DNA of 64,000 nt, taken from the NCBI GenBank assembly GCA_947095535.1, contig OX352774.1, positions 248,521,825 through 248,585,824 of the forward strand, given 5' to 3'. This document shows positions 9,406-22,759 of this stretch, piece after piece. The notes below the pieces were generated by a model. That model was given only the letters and a program-made list of their open reading frames with translations. It had not been told where the DNA came from and did no database searches. Numbering within the stretch: the stretch's first letter is position 1; the number at the start of each line of letters is the position of its first letter. This stretch comes from Poecilobothrus nobilitatus (taxonomy: Eukaryota; Arthropoda; Insecta; Diptera; Dolichopodidae). Both the position numbers and the translations under genes were made by a program.

Positions 9406-12400
9406 AAACCAAGTCAATGTCAGTTTTATATTTTAAATACTATTTTTTTTTTTTTTTTTGTTTTCTGTTTAATCCACTAACCTTCTTTATGGTGATAAAC
9501 ATGTAAAATAATTTAATGTTTCCTTACAAGACAAGATTTAAATATGAATTTAACCTAATTTGAATTTAATAAAGTTATAAAAAAGGCAGCAATTAATTTA
9601 CTTTTATGCTATTATATCATTATATTCATATTTTATTTTCTAAGATTCAATTTTAAGTATTTCAGAAAGATTTACTAAAAGGATATGAAGCAAATATTTA
9701 AAAACAAAAGAAATTAATGGAATTTCTTCTTTTTATCTTTTTAAAATCTTTTCAAAGTAAAATTTGAATTAAAAAACAAAAACTATTTCTAACAATATTA
9801 TATCAATTTTTACTAATTCTTTTCCTACTTAATAAAAGAATTTTAAAGTAAATTATAATTTTTGTCTCAAATATCACTTATTTGTATAGGGTAACTAGAT
9901 ATGCACATTTATTATATCCGGCTTTTCCTTATAAGATGATTTTATTTTGCCATTTATGTTTACGGTAAGAAGCTTATTTGAAATAAATAAATAAATAGAA
10001 ACTAAACTATACGCTTTATGATTTTGTTGAGCAAATAATACAGGGTGGTTTTAAAAATTTTTTTTTACATTCCAAAATTTAACCACATTTTAAACTTAAA
10101 CACCATTGAACAACACTTAAATTATATTTTAGCTCTCTAAACACATTTTAATCTTCGAAAAGTTATTTTATGTAGATATGGGTTTATCTTTTCTACGAAT
10201 CTGGAACTATGGTGATTATATTATTGATAATGGAAAGGGGTTTACAATTTAATAAGATTATGAATTTTAAAAAAGTTGAAGAACAAAAGATTGAAAAATT
10301 ATAAGAGCCTCAATTGGCCCATCTTTACACCAATTTAAATAGAAAAGTCTATATACTATGGGTTGTTAATATTTTTACATCTGCAAAAAACAATCTTTAA
10401 ATTTCTAATTGTAAAATGTAACTTTAACTATGTTGGATAGCATAATAAGAATTGAACATCATCATGACATAATAAGACAAAAGCTGAAACGTAATAAGTT
10501 CAAGTCAGTCAAATCATTAAAGATTTGGTCAAGGTATGGTATAGAATCGTTAACGTTTGAGATTGTATTTGAACAAACCGGTACGGATAAATACCGGATG
10601 TCGTAGCCAGTTTTACATTTATAACAAAAATAAGAAAACTTCAGAAGTGCGTTGCAATTGTTTTAGCAATGCTTCTCGTATATATATTTAATTTCTTCAT
10701 TAACATCTCATTTTAATTATTTTTTCAATCTGCTTCAAAAATTAGTATTCTCATTTTACTATTAAATAATTAAAAATTTCTTTTTGTACAATACAAAAAT
10801 ACAAAATATGATTAGTTTTATTAATAGATAGTGGTTTATTTTCAATAAAAAACAAAAAAAAACAAAAAATGGCATGTATTCAAGTGTCCAGATTATATTA
10901 TTTTTTTACTTTTCATTTTGACTCTTTATTTATTTTTGTTGCAGTTTAATTAAAAATGTATAGAATTTGGGGTGAATAAACAACACTTTTAATACGTTTT
11001 AATTGTTATGACCGAGACGACTCTATACAATACATAAACTGGTACATAATTTAAATGATGAAAGTTAATTCAAAAATAGGCATAGTAAACAAAAAAAAAA
11101 AAAAAAACAAAAACCAAAAAAATCAACAGAGGAAAAAAACATAAAAAAAAATAAAAAAAAAAACTTGTTTTTATCAAATACTTCCTGTTCAATCTCTTTA
11201 GTTATTGTAGCACTTATTATAACACTTACCAGCTGCTCATTTATGTCAACTGAAATTTAATTAGACCGCGTCACTTTTAGCGCGTTCTTCAATTTGCTGC
11301 TTTTTGTTTTTCCTTCTTCTTGTTTTATAACTTTAATTAACGATGCTGGTACCATAAAACACATACACATATTTATCATAAAATCTTTATTTATTTGTTA
11401 ACTAACATAATATTATATAATTAAAAATTCTTTTTTGTCCATCTGTCAGTCAGTTTCAATCTATATAATTTCAGTTTTTGTGTATTATTTTAAAAATATT
11501 TCAGTGGATTTAATTATTATTATGAGATTGGAAAGTTTAACTTGAAAAAAAGATTTTCTTTCTCTTGTTTTATGATGACACAGGCAATCGTGTATAGTTG
11601 ACAGAACCACTTTTAAAAAGAGGTATATCCTTGATTTCGTCTAACATTAGTTGTCAAACATTTTCTGTGACTATATCATTAGAGAAATTTGAAGAAAAAT
11701 TGTCCTCAGAAAAGGGTTAAAAGAGATTGTTTTATAATACTGTATAATGTCTCAATTTATTTAATTCAGCTATAGATTATGGTTAGGTAACTTGGAGATT
11801 TACACTTTTATAACACATAACCCTTTTCTTTCTTTGTTTTTTCGCTGGACAGAATACATGTTGAACAGAATACATGTTTTTCACCTAAGAAAATGACCAC
11901 AAAAATTTAATGTCACGATGGCCCAATCTTTGATAGAGACACCAGATATGAATAAATGAAGACCTAGACGAGCTATTAATAGACTGCTGAATGATTGGGG
12001 AAATTAAAAACTCATATAATATAATTCGAGGGTTAAACACTGTTATTACGTTAGCCATTTAAACATTTAAATTGTTAAATTGATTTTTAACCATCATACA
12101 GTTCGTAAAAACAGTTTTCAGTATCAAAGAGATCATAATTTAAAGTAGATAATGAAATGTTAAAAGATTAAAATAAATTACTAGAAACATTGCATATATA
12201 TAGTATATAATATACACATATTGATATTCATATACATAAAATAATATAAATATAAAATGTATATATAGAATGAATGGATTAATCGTTTAAAATAGTCTGA
12301 ATTAGTTGTAGAAACTGATAATTATACATATAGAACTGACATTAAAAGTGCATTTTAAAATTGTATTAATTGAGTATTGTATACTGAACTTTGAGTTCAA

Positions 12401-13779
12401 TTGAACCCGATATATCCGTTTTTTTTTTGATTTTTGTTAACTCTTTTGATCAATGATCAAGTGATATAGTTTTGCTGTTTAAGAATTATTTTGTTTTGGT
12501 ATTTTTGTTCCTCTTTTTTGAAATAAAGTGGAGAAAAAAAAAATGATGCAGCGCCGTTCTTAATGAAAAAAAAAAAATAGTAAAATCCTATGAAACAAAA
12601 ATAAGAAAAAATAAAAAAAAAAATACATTATGAAAGGTTAAAGTGTGGTATAAACGTGACCAGTTGTAAATATAAATTTTTTATTAATTAAACCACTTTA
12701 GTATTTTGTTTGTTTATTTTCATAAATATGAAAGATTTTATTTTTGTTTTAGTTTCATTCAATTTGCAAAATGTTTAGAGGAAAATTGTGAAATTAAGAG
12801 TTTTAGAATCAGTATATAAAATGTAACATTTTAAAGAGTATTGTACGAAAAAGCGAATATATGAGATCGAAAAAGAAAGCGCGAAAGTAAAAAAATCGAA
12901 AAAGAATGAATATAAAAATAACAACAAAGTTAAAAAGAGTGAAGAGTAAAAAAAGAGAAAGAAAAATCGATAAATGACAAATTATATTCTGTTTGTTCGC
13001 TTATTTTACTTCCATTCTTTTTCGTTTATTTATTGGTTGGATTTTTTATACCCATTTCAAACAGTTTTAGTACTTAAAAAATTTGTACTAAAAAGTTTTT
13101 CATAAATTTATTAACATACAACTCATGTTGAGGCAAAATTGACCATTGCAATATAAAACAAATTAAGAAATTGAAGAACAAACAATGATATCCATCATAA
13201 TATGATATGGATCACATGTCATCCTATAGGAACTGGAATTTCTTTGTTTGACACAACTTAGGCTCTGTTCATAATGACTATTTTGTGCCTATATTTGTAT
13301 TTTCTTTTACACCCATTATAAGATGTTTATTTATGTATAAAATGGAAATGTAACCTGCTTATTGATATAGATCTATGATCCATTAATTCGTAGGTATTTA
13401 GAACTGTTTCATATGGATATATTTTGAAATTCATATAATATTCAAAAATCGAGAAAAGCTACTCCCAAGTTCAAATAACCATTCTGGATACTCATAGTAT
13501 TTCATAATATTTATTAAAAGTGGGGGCGTAACACTTGACAAAACTCAGATGATAAACATCTATTTCTCCTGAGTCCGCTAATCAAAAAACTCACAATGCA
13601 AAAAATTACAAAGTAGAAAATTTTTCACTTAACAAATTTGCAATTCGCAAATATCTATTTTTCAAAAAATTAAAATAAAATGCCTCTTTAGCAAAGATAA
13701 AATAAAAAGATGGTATATAAATACTCTTGAAAATTTGTCCTCCTTTTACTGAATATTTAAATATGTGGTATAGATATAC
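9406..13779. other. long intergenic AT-rich stretch
   Basis: No gene supported. It holds a small GC-rich hairpin (10578-10597) and a 16-bp tandem duplication (11847-11878). A minus-strand frame around 11875-12000 reads somewhat protein-like but has no recognisable motif. Confidence 0.5.
11847..11878. repeat. 16-bp tandem duplication
   Basis: Two adjacent 16-bp units differ at one base (GGACAGAATACATGTT then GAACAGAATACATGTT). Confidence 0.8.
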
Positions 13780-13784
13780 ATAGC

Positions 13785-14200
13785 GAGATTCTGAATAAGG
13801 AGGAACTTTAGAATTGGTTACAAAATCAGGGTAATACTCTTTATCCACTATATATACATGTATACTTATTACTTATATGTATATACGAAATTATGAATTA
13901 GGAAGGTATTTTATATTTCAAAATTAGGATTTTAATAAATTGTTTAGTAGGAGTTTGAGGGCGGTAGTCCCCACCATTTTAAATACTTTGTTGTTGTTGA
14001 AATACGTATGTACAAAATAACTAGGAAAGATTTCAAAACTGGGGTTTCAATAATTTGTTAAGCGGGGGTTGCAAAAATTATTAGAAGAGATTTCTGTTGG
14101 TTTCAAAAAGAGGCTTCCCCTTTCTCTACAATATGTGTACGCAAGATTTTGAATTGGAAGGGATTTTAGAGTTAGTTACAAAATCAAAGTTTTAAGTATT
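13785..14200 (+). repeat. dispersed repeat D, locally reiterated (3-4 partial units)
   Basis: The motif GATTTTAGAGTTAGTTACAA, followed by AATC and then usually a variant of TTTCAATAATTTGTTTAGCGG, recurs in diverged form near 13795, 13895, 14030 and 14155. A further copy lies at 31862-32045. The units are separated by AT-rich spacers and an ATACGTATGTACAAAA-type block. The arrangement suggests a degraded tandem or nested repeat, not a gene; the small minus-strand ORF across 13606-13848 is incidental. Confidence 0.6.
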
Positions 14201-14294
14201 TAAAATATATATCGTATAGATTCTAATTTACATTATTCTTATGTTAGTTGATGGTTATTAAAAATTTGTCAAACGAATGTTTTGCAAAGTAAAA

Positions 14295-14364
14295 GTTGTA
14301 CTTGTACAACTACCCTTTTTGACAAATGCGTTGTACATGTACATGTACCCTTTTTGACAAATGC
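14295..14364. repeat. 35-bp tandem duplication with palindromic core
   Basis: Two adjacent 35-bp units share CCCTTTTTGACAAATGC. Their first halves are GTAC-type palindromes (TTGTACTTGTACAA and TGTACATGTACATGTA). The minus-strand ORF 14269-14466 passes through this repeat and is not supported as a gene. Confidence 0.8.
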
Positions 14365-14369
14365 GTTTT

Positions 14370-15461
14370 TGCGAGACGAATTTTTGTGTGAGTTTAGGAC
14401 AACTGCGCTATACTCATTAAAAGTATATAAAACTTTTAAAAGGTTTACAACAACTATCTGAATCACTTTGATTCTATTTAGTTACTTTTAAATCTATTTC
14501 ATTATAATACAATTAATTAACAATAAAAAAAATACTATACAGACAAACTTCAATTGTATTGAAAAACCAAGAAAAAAAAAAATGAAAAGATTAATTTTCA
14601 GATTCTGCTTCAACATTTACAATATAATATATTAAATATGTACAAAGTATACAAATAAAATATTAAAGTTAATAATATTTAACTTTAAGATAAAATTAAG
14701 ACGGGAAGTGTAAATTAACCTTTTGAATCATTGAAATATTTTATTGTTTCTTGTATTTTTTTATTTTCTTTTATTAATTTTATAAGAAAAGTATGTATAA
14801 TACAATTTTATATATATGTATGTACATATATATCTTTATTTGAATCAAAGTAATTTTTAATTCCGCAACAACAGCAATTAATGAACCAATGTTGCAAAAA
14901 TAAAGACATTGCTCTATCAGATTTTCTCTTGTAAAATTTTTTAATAATAATTTTCTATGAAAGTAAATTTAATTTTTTTTTTTTCATTTTTTTTTTTTTG
15001 GATCTTCATTTCTTTTTAAATTGAATAACTCCGTATACTGTAAATTAGATTTTAATTGATTCTTCTGGCGAATCGATTCAATTGTTGGTACTAAGATGTA
15101 TGTATGTTATGAATTATGTATTGTACATTGTGGAATGAAACAATTGATTAAAAAAAATTTTTCATCTCAAATTCAAATTTAAATGTACTAAAACAGTAAT
15201 CCTTTAATATTTCCGAAATTTTTTTTTAAAGTAAACGTTTTTATTTTTTTTTATTGGCAAAATATAGACTTGGCCAAATCAAACTTGAAATAGTAATTTT
15301 TATTTTCTTTTTATATTATTTCGAATATATATATTCATTTTATTATATGGAAAAAAATTCATTTATAAATTTTTTTTTTCTAAACACTAAGTTTATAGTG
15401 CGCTTTCAAAAAAGTGGGAGAATCTTTTTGAGCAAAGTTCATGTGAAGTTTTCCTAAGTTC
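14370..15461. other. AT-rich DNA, nothing recognised
   Basis: Homopolymer-rich, no RNA or protein signal. The short plus-strand ORF at 15254-15457 has A/T-driven composition. Confidence 0.5.
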
Positions 15462-15659
15462 ATGTGTTTCACAGATTTATGTCAAAGAGTTAATATAAAT
15501 TTTAGAAAAAGAAACTACCAAGATATTTCTTCTGCTTTTTTCTTGTCAGACTGGGACAAGCTACGACTCAAGTGCATATCTAATATTGTGGCATGTCTAA
15601 TGTCAATAAAACAATGCCCCGTAATAACACCAATCCATTGTTTTATTTCAGGTCTATAA
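15462..15659 (+). pseudogene. non-LTR retrotransposon fragment (region between endonuclease and reverse transcriptase)
   Basis: A 65-residue frame contains INFRKRNYQDI...LSDWDKL...KQCPVITP. This resembles the linker of LINE ORF2 proteins, where an 'F+K.NY..i...l...dW' segment is followed by a helix and a 'vP' motif just before the reverse transcriptase domain. No endonuclease or RT catalytic motif was found on either side, so it is at best a small isolated fragment. Composition is clearly less A/T-driven than surrounding ORFs. A compact GC-rich hairpin lies 35 bases downstream. Family assignment is from motif recollection, not alignment. Confidence 0.4.
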
Positions 15660-15691
15660 GAAGAGACTTACTTAAATACGGCCATACGCCT

Positions 15692-15715
15692 GTGGTTGTT
15701 CACCGGCACAACCAC
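15692..15715. other. GC-rich perfect hairpin
   Basis: GTGGTTGT and ACAACCAC form an 8-bp perfect stem around the 8-base loop TCACCGGC, inside the most GC-rich 60 bases of this neighbourhood. It could be part of a decayed retroelement RNA. It matches no RNA gene I recognise. Confidence 0.45.
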
Positions 15716-15739
15716 CGCTCTCTGACCACTTCAAAAAAG

Positions 15740-18700
15740 TTCTTCTTTATTTATTAGCCTTTAATTTTTGTCAAAAATTTTTGGGAATTAAATTGTGTTA
15801 CAGCCTAAACTTATTAGTTCTTTTAAAAAAAAATATATCATTGAAAAAATATTATTTCTAGATTTATAATAAAATTTCGATCTGTTTAAATCTGTTTAAG
15901 TCCTATTTAAATTATGCATAAAGTTTATTGCACAAGGTTTTTAAGGCAATGGGTGAAGCTATACGCCAAGCATTTATTGTGGCGTAGTACGGCATAAAAA
16001 TGCGCATTTTCTTATTGTTCTATAACAGCGATATACTTTATATTTCGGTAACTTCTTGTTCTTGAATATAATTTACGGTTAGCTTAAATAAATAAAAAGT
16101 TTCGAAAGCCTCTTAAAATCCGTTAAAGGAAAAACAATTCAAATGATTTGTACACATATTTTTAGTTTTTGTTTAAATGTTTGTTGTACTATAAAGTAGT
16201 TTTAGTCTAAGAAGTACTTGTTTATGAAGGGGTTCGTCTACTTACTACTCCTTAGTACCTACTTAGTATTTGTGGAACATAGTGGAACATTTTACTATTA
16301 CATAGCTTTCATCTATAGTGCTTTACAAATAACTTTTGTTGAAACTTGAACTGTAAATAAGTTTGTATCAAATAAATAAATGGTTCAATGAAGGTACAAA
16401 AAATTTTTGGGGGATTATTGTACTAATATAAAAAATAAGAAAGAAATTTATTTTTAAATTATTAGATGACAAAAAAATTAATAAAAAAGATCAATTTTAG
16501 GTCAAAATATATTTCCGTTTTTGTTAATTTTATGTGTAGGTCATTTATTATGAAATTAATTAAGCATGGAAAAATTAAAAAGTCATTTTAATAAAACATA
16601 AAGTTTTGTGTTCAAAGGGTGAAATTTTTTATTAATAAAATAATTTTTTTATAGAAAAAAAATAAATAACAAAAATGAATGATTAGATTAGGAATTGGTA
16701 TAAAATAATAAATAACAAGCTAATTATGTAACATCAAAGATTTTTAAAGGAGCACATCTTCAAAAAAAAAAAATAATAAAAAGGTGGATTGTACTTTTTT
16801 TGTGTTAAAATTTGTAAATGTTTTTAGAATTTTTTATCTAAGAAAAAATTCTGAAAAGTTAAGGAATTGCCATTTGTTTTAAGAGAACCCAATATAATTA
16901 AGAAAAGCCGTTAACCTATGTAAAAGTCTTACTTTTGAGAAATTTGCACAGGGAGAACACAAAAATATTTTCTGAGATAAGTTAATGCTAATTTACAAAA
17001 ATTTGACTCCTTTCAAAATTTTAAGGTTCTGACTAAAAATGTTCAAGAGGGAAGAACCAGAATTTTGGTTAATTAAATTATGGTTTTATATAATGGTAAA
17101 TTTTAATATGAAATTGCAGAAAATTGTATGATTTTTATATTAATTTATAAAGTTTACAAAAGTATAGAATTTCTTCCTACTGTTTGCCATTTTTAGATTG
17201 ATGTTAATATTAAGCATAACTTGAGATATAAATATTTGAAAATTGCGATTTTCCCCAACCTTAACGGGCTATTAAGTTCTTCTACAATATTAATAAAAAT
17301 CCTATAATTAATTTTTTTTATGAGTCCTATCAATGGTTAAAATTTAATTGTTCAATTCTCAATTGTATAAAAGTTTTGTAAAGAAACGGACGAACGGACA
17401 ATAAGAAATTTTATTAAAAATTATTTTTGGAAAATGTGTTAAAAACTTAATTTAAACTCATGAAAATTTCAAAATTTAAATTAAATTTAAACTCATAAAA
17501 GGTTCTGAAGATTAAAAACCATTTTTAGTTTTTGGAATATATTTTTAACCCACCATTTACTGGGGACTTTCAGAATCGATAATTTTTAGGAATAATAAAA
17601 TTAAAACTAATTCATCTTATCATATCTTAAAATTGCTTATACAAAAGCTACAATTCTAATTCTTTTAAAAATTTTAAAGTTAGATGAAAAAGAATTTGAT
17701 GAAAAATGTTTGCGTTAGACTTAAATATATTGGCAGATATTAATTTGACACTAAAAGTGTTTATATTGATATTTAAAAATATTGCGATTAACTAAAACTC
17801 TACATTAATTTTTTGAGATGATTGCGTGTTTCAATATTTCTATAAAATATTTTAATAATTAAAAACATAAAGAATTAAGTATAATAAAAACATGTCTAAC
17901 TAATTAGATCGGGAAATGTTGTAAATAAACTGTGTTATACTACATTGCCTAATACGATTTTCTCTAGTTTTTGGCTTTTATAGGTAATATTGTGATCTTC
18001 CCTCGGATATTATTCTTAAAGAAATTAATGAAAGTATTCCTATATTGGATTCTATCAACTATAATTAATATTTAAAAAAAAAAATGCAGTAATAGCATAA
18101 AACAAAATGCATACAAACATTCGTACATACATAAATGTATATGCATTTTAAGTAATTGAAACCAACCAAAACGCACCCCTGTTGTGATAAATAAAATATA
18201 TGAAACTAATCAAGTAGAAAACAGAAAATATACTGAATGTTTTTAGTTATCATATTACTTCTGACTCTTTTTTTTTTTAAAATAAACACAACGGCAACAA
18301 CTAATATTACAATATTTGCAACATATTAAAAATCATAATCATGTCGAAAATGTTAACAATAAAATTTCATGTAAAACAAAAATAAAACAAGAAAAGTTTA
18401 ATACAAAAAAAAAAAAAAGGATCCTGAAATTTATTTCAAAAATCTTTCAAAAATGTTTTAATGTTGAAGCAACAAACATGACAATGTTGTATAATATTAA
18501 TGGTAAATATATTATAATATTAATATGTTTTTTTTTTTTTTTCATTTTGCGTTTTTTTACTTTGTTTACAAATGTTTAGTGTTCATTTTACCGAAAACAT
18601 TAGGCTACCACTAATAGAGGCCTCTTATATTTAACCGCAACCACAGAATATTTAAACAAAAAAAAAAAAAAAAAATAAGTTATTGTCCAATGTATTTAAA

Positions 18701-21700
18701 ATCAATATCTTCATAATTATTCATTTCTTCATCATAATTGAAACCGGTCAACATCATTTAAACTTATCCATCATAGCTCGACAAGTTTGATCCCATATAT
18801 ACAAATTAATTTTTCCCCATAAGAAATAAATTTTTAAATTTCTACAATAAATTCAAATACAAAGATAATTCTATTTCATTTGTTATTCGATACTTTATTT
18901 TGGCTTTCTTCAAAAATTTTTTGAAAATCTGCTGAGGACTCAAAAAAAAAACAAAACAAACAAAATTAAAAACTAAAAGAATTTTTTTTTTTTTTTTTTA
19001 TAGGTTTTTGTATCGGCAACATTGTTTCGCGTAAGATGATGCAGGTTGGAATGGAAGAAGATACAAAAAAAAAACATTAAAAACCTCCAAAAATATTTTC
19101 TTTGGTTTTTTTTTTTTTTTTTTTTCTTTTTTTGAAACCAAAATTTTAAATGGACAGCTTCCAAATGAAATCAGATATGTGGAAAAATTACATGATTTAG
19201 GTACCAGAATATATAGTACATCATCTTTTCTGAAAGTTAAGGACTATACAAGTAAACAAATATAAAGTTAGAAGAGGAAGAGGAAAAAAAAAAGAAGTAG
19301 ATTCAAGGTAAAGAAAACCAAAATATTGATGTCACCCGATCATAATTCAGAACATCTTGTATAACACTTGTTAAATGAATTGCAAAAATAACCAAAAATA
19401 AAAAAAAAAATAAAAATCTATATATGGATTTTTGTTTTGGGCAATAAAGAATGGAGGACACCTAAAGGGATTAAAAAAAAAAAACTAAAATAAAATTATT
19501 TATACATATTTATAGATAATGATCACCTATATGGTATTTATAATATACGAGTATTAAAACTTTTTGGATAAAAATATTAAGACGGTTATATTTAGAGAAA
19601 TTCAAATTTTCGACGCAGGACTTAGTTCCTAACCCTAATAATTATATATATACAGAATTTAATCAATTTTTATTATAGAATAATTTAAATAAATAAATAA
19701 AATAAATAAAATTCAAAATTAGTTGTCAGAAAAATTTGTAGAATGTTGGGTATATATTTTGGAGATTTAACTATTAATTTCTATAATTAAAAGCTTCAAG
19801 ATTATAAACGATTTTACAATCAACTGAATTTGAAATTCTGAATCTTTTTCATCTCATTTAAAACCTTTGCCTATTCAATTCTAAATAATATTATGTACTG
19901 TTGCCAATTCCATAGTGTCAATCATCACATACATCAAGGACTATACAAGTATATATCACTATACTATATATCAAGGACTATATTAAGTTTAATAAGAATG
20001 TGATAGTGCTGAATAAATTTATTGTCAGATGAATAAAATATGTCAGTCTTCAATATGGCAATGATTTTTACTCAAAATGTAGCTGATATAAAGTTAAAAG
20101 AAAATATTTTTAATACCAAAATATCCAATTGATTATTGCAGTGCTCCAAAATGAGTGCTGCAATTTTAACTTTTAAAATCTAATAATAACACCTCAAATA
20201 AAAACCAATTTATATTTTTTCAAATGTAATTATTTTTTGTAGGTTTTCCTAACAGATTTTTTAGCAGATTTTTCTATCGATATTTTGAACAAACCACAAT
20301 CTATACATATACTTACACATACTTAAGTAATTTCGGGTTGGTAAATAAAATCAATGAAATTAAAATAAAGTTTTCGTTAATTTTGTCAAATTGCACTTCA
20401 AACCCATTAAATGGAATTTATTTTTTGAAAAATTTATGCAAATGAATTATGGAAAATTAAGTTTTTTTTATTTCAGATATTTTCTTTTTTTTTTTTTTGT
20501 TTCTAAAATACACTGTCTAATAACCTTACATAATTTTTAATCTGTTATAGGATTAATGTCTAACATGGGTTTTGACAAGTATCAAAACGTTTCCCATTTA
20601 ATGCATTTTCAATATAAATTTTGGATATTTTATTTTTGTATCTTTGATAATATAATATTTCATCTTTGTTTTCTAATTTGTTCTTGTCTTTCAACATAAC
20701 TTTTGTTAAATTAACATCGGTACTGTTGTTATTAATAAATGATGATGTTGTATTTGTTGCTAATATTAATGATGATAGTTTTTAGCAAAACAGGGCGGCA
20801 TATTCTTTAAGTAAATTTGACACTCTTTTTTTTTTTTTTTAATATATATATGTACACATATATGTATATTTTATTTTTGATCCTAAATTTTCTATATATA
20901 AGCAGCTTTTTTCGTTTTTTTTTTTGTTTCCTTTTGTTTATTTAACGCGTTTCTGTTGTTCTGTTCTGTTGTTTTTTTGTTTTTTTTTGCTTCTTTTTAA
21001 ATCTTTAAGATTCAGAATTAAATATTATAAAGAGCAACTGGTCATATTATATTATTGAACTGATGGAGGAAAGGAAAAGAAAGGATTTAATAAAATGAAA
21101 TATAAAATAAAATTTTAACAAAATTATAGAGAGCAGAAAGAGTAGTTTTCAAATAAGAATAGATGATTTTACAGAAAAAAAAAAAACAAAAAAATGCTTA
21201 TTGTTAGCACATTATTCAATCAAAATATTTTATTTCCTTTTTTTTTGTTTTCTTTTTTGATTTAAGGATATGTTCAGAATTCAGGTAAATCTATATAAAA
21301 AAAAAAAAAAAAAATCATCATTCAAAGAATGGTATGTGGATATTAAACTGTGAAATGGAATTAAATATATGTGAAGGCGTTTAAAGACTTACCAGAAGAC
21401 AATGTGTTGCAAAATAAGTCAAATAATATTTGAGTTGATTTTATAAATCTTAAAATAAAATCAAAATCGTAATAAATATATAAAATTTCAAATCTCCTCA
21501 CCATGGAGTTTGTATTGTACTATTTGTACTAAAATGTTTTCGCCTATTGAAAATTTAAAAACTATTAATAGTCCTTTTCCTTAGATCTTTAACCCTTTTC
21601 TTTATTGTTTTTCTCTTGTGGATTTTCGCAATAGTTTTGTTGAAATGACTATAAGATTTGTTGTACATAAATATAATCTAAAAATTTAATTGTTTCAATA

Positions 21701-22586
21701 CTTTCAAATTTTTTTTTAAAAAGAAAATGGTCTTACAACTTTGAATCACCCTGTTAATTTAAAAGGGGTTAATATACACATGTAGTGTTGTAAAAATATT
21801 AAATTTAAATCTGAGGTAATTTGATATTTTCAATATATACGTATACCATTTTTTCTTTGACGGAGGATTTTTCAAAACTTTTTTAGAAAATTTAATATAA
21901 TGTATTAGGTGTTTTGAAAAGATAAATGCAAGAAAAAAAAAAAATAATTAAATTAACTATTATCTAATTTTATGTTTGTTCTTACGTTTCATTAACTTGT
22001 ATTAGACAATTTTCTAAACAATGAACCGAAAAATCTATCCAGGTGTTGTACTTAAAAAAATTATTTATTTACTTATTTACTTATTTATATATTTTTTTTT
22101 TATTATAGGTATATTATATTTTAATTAAATTTAAAAAAAAAAAGAATTTTACTCCTTAAACATCTGGATTTTAAAAAGAGTTAGCTAAGAAAGCTCGAAG
22201 ATATATTATGCAAAACAAAAAACATCAAAAGTTTAGTTTAGATAATTGAAACATTCAGAGGGTTTTACTTTTTATTTTTGTAATATCATTAGCGTTCATT
22301 ATTGTTTTAATCTTTTACTTTATTTTTACTTTATTAGGACTCTGTGACCGAATTTTATTTTAATTATAAGTCAATTTCTATAGAAGTTAGAAATCTAAAT
22401 TAAATACAACATTTGTGAGCCGCGATGTGAAACGGTGAAGTCTTCAATCTGCAACCATTCAACAAAAAACAAATATTCCAACTCATTTCTTGTATGTATT
22501 CGCTTAAAGTTTTTCTTCGTGAAACAAGGAGAGCGACAGATTCCAGGCCGTACACTATAGCACTTCTATAAGATGACGTAATACAG
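15740..22586. other. long intergenic AT-rich stretch
   Basis: No gene supported in almost 7 kb. The ORFs at 18316-18579 (plus) and 18973-19164 (minus) are dominated by Lys/Phe codons from A and T runs. The 16-mer AAGGACTATACAAGTA appears near 19241 and 19935, with a partial third copy (AAGGACTATA) near 19973, a weak hint of an old repeat. Confidence 0.5.
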
Positions 22587-22757
22587 CTTTTGAAAATTTA
22601 CATTGTTGTAGGTCCGTTGATATTGTGGAATCAGATGACATCACCAGTGTTCTCCAAAGTTGTTAACTTACATGTGTATGATTTAGTAAAATTTAAGAAG
22701 AACATTAACATCTTTCTTGAAAATGCACCTTTGAGTTTTCTAACCCACCCTGCATAA
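22587..22757 (+). pseudogene. possible C-terminal end of a non-LTR retrotransposon ORF2
   Basis: The frame reads KIYIVVGPLILWNQM...LVKFKKNINIFL and stops at 22755-22757. The order 'gP..lWN.l...v' followed by 'FK..l..fL' is the usual extreme C-terminus of CR1/Jockey-like reverse transcriptases. The preceding 150 bases contain stops in all frames, though GERQIPGRT resembles the usual 'R..PRT' that precedes it. The assignment is tentative. Confidence 0.35.
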
Positions 22758-22759
22758 TC

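Noticed and set aside
10578..10597. CCGGTA...TACCGG hairpin as a regulatory site
   Set aside because: Only six base pairs with an eight-base loop, no adjacent gene and no second copy.
18973..19164. Lys-rich minus-strand ORF (63 codons)
   Set aside because: Made almost entirely of codons from T runs on the plus strand.
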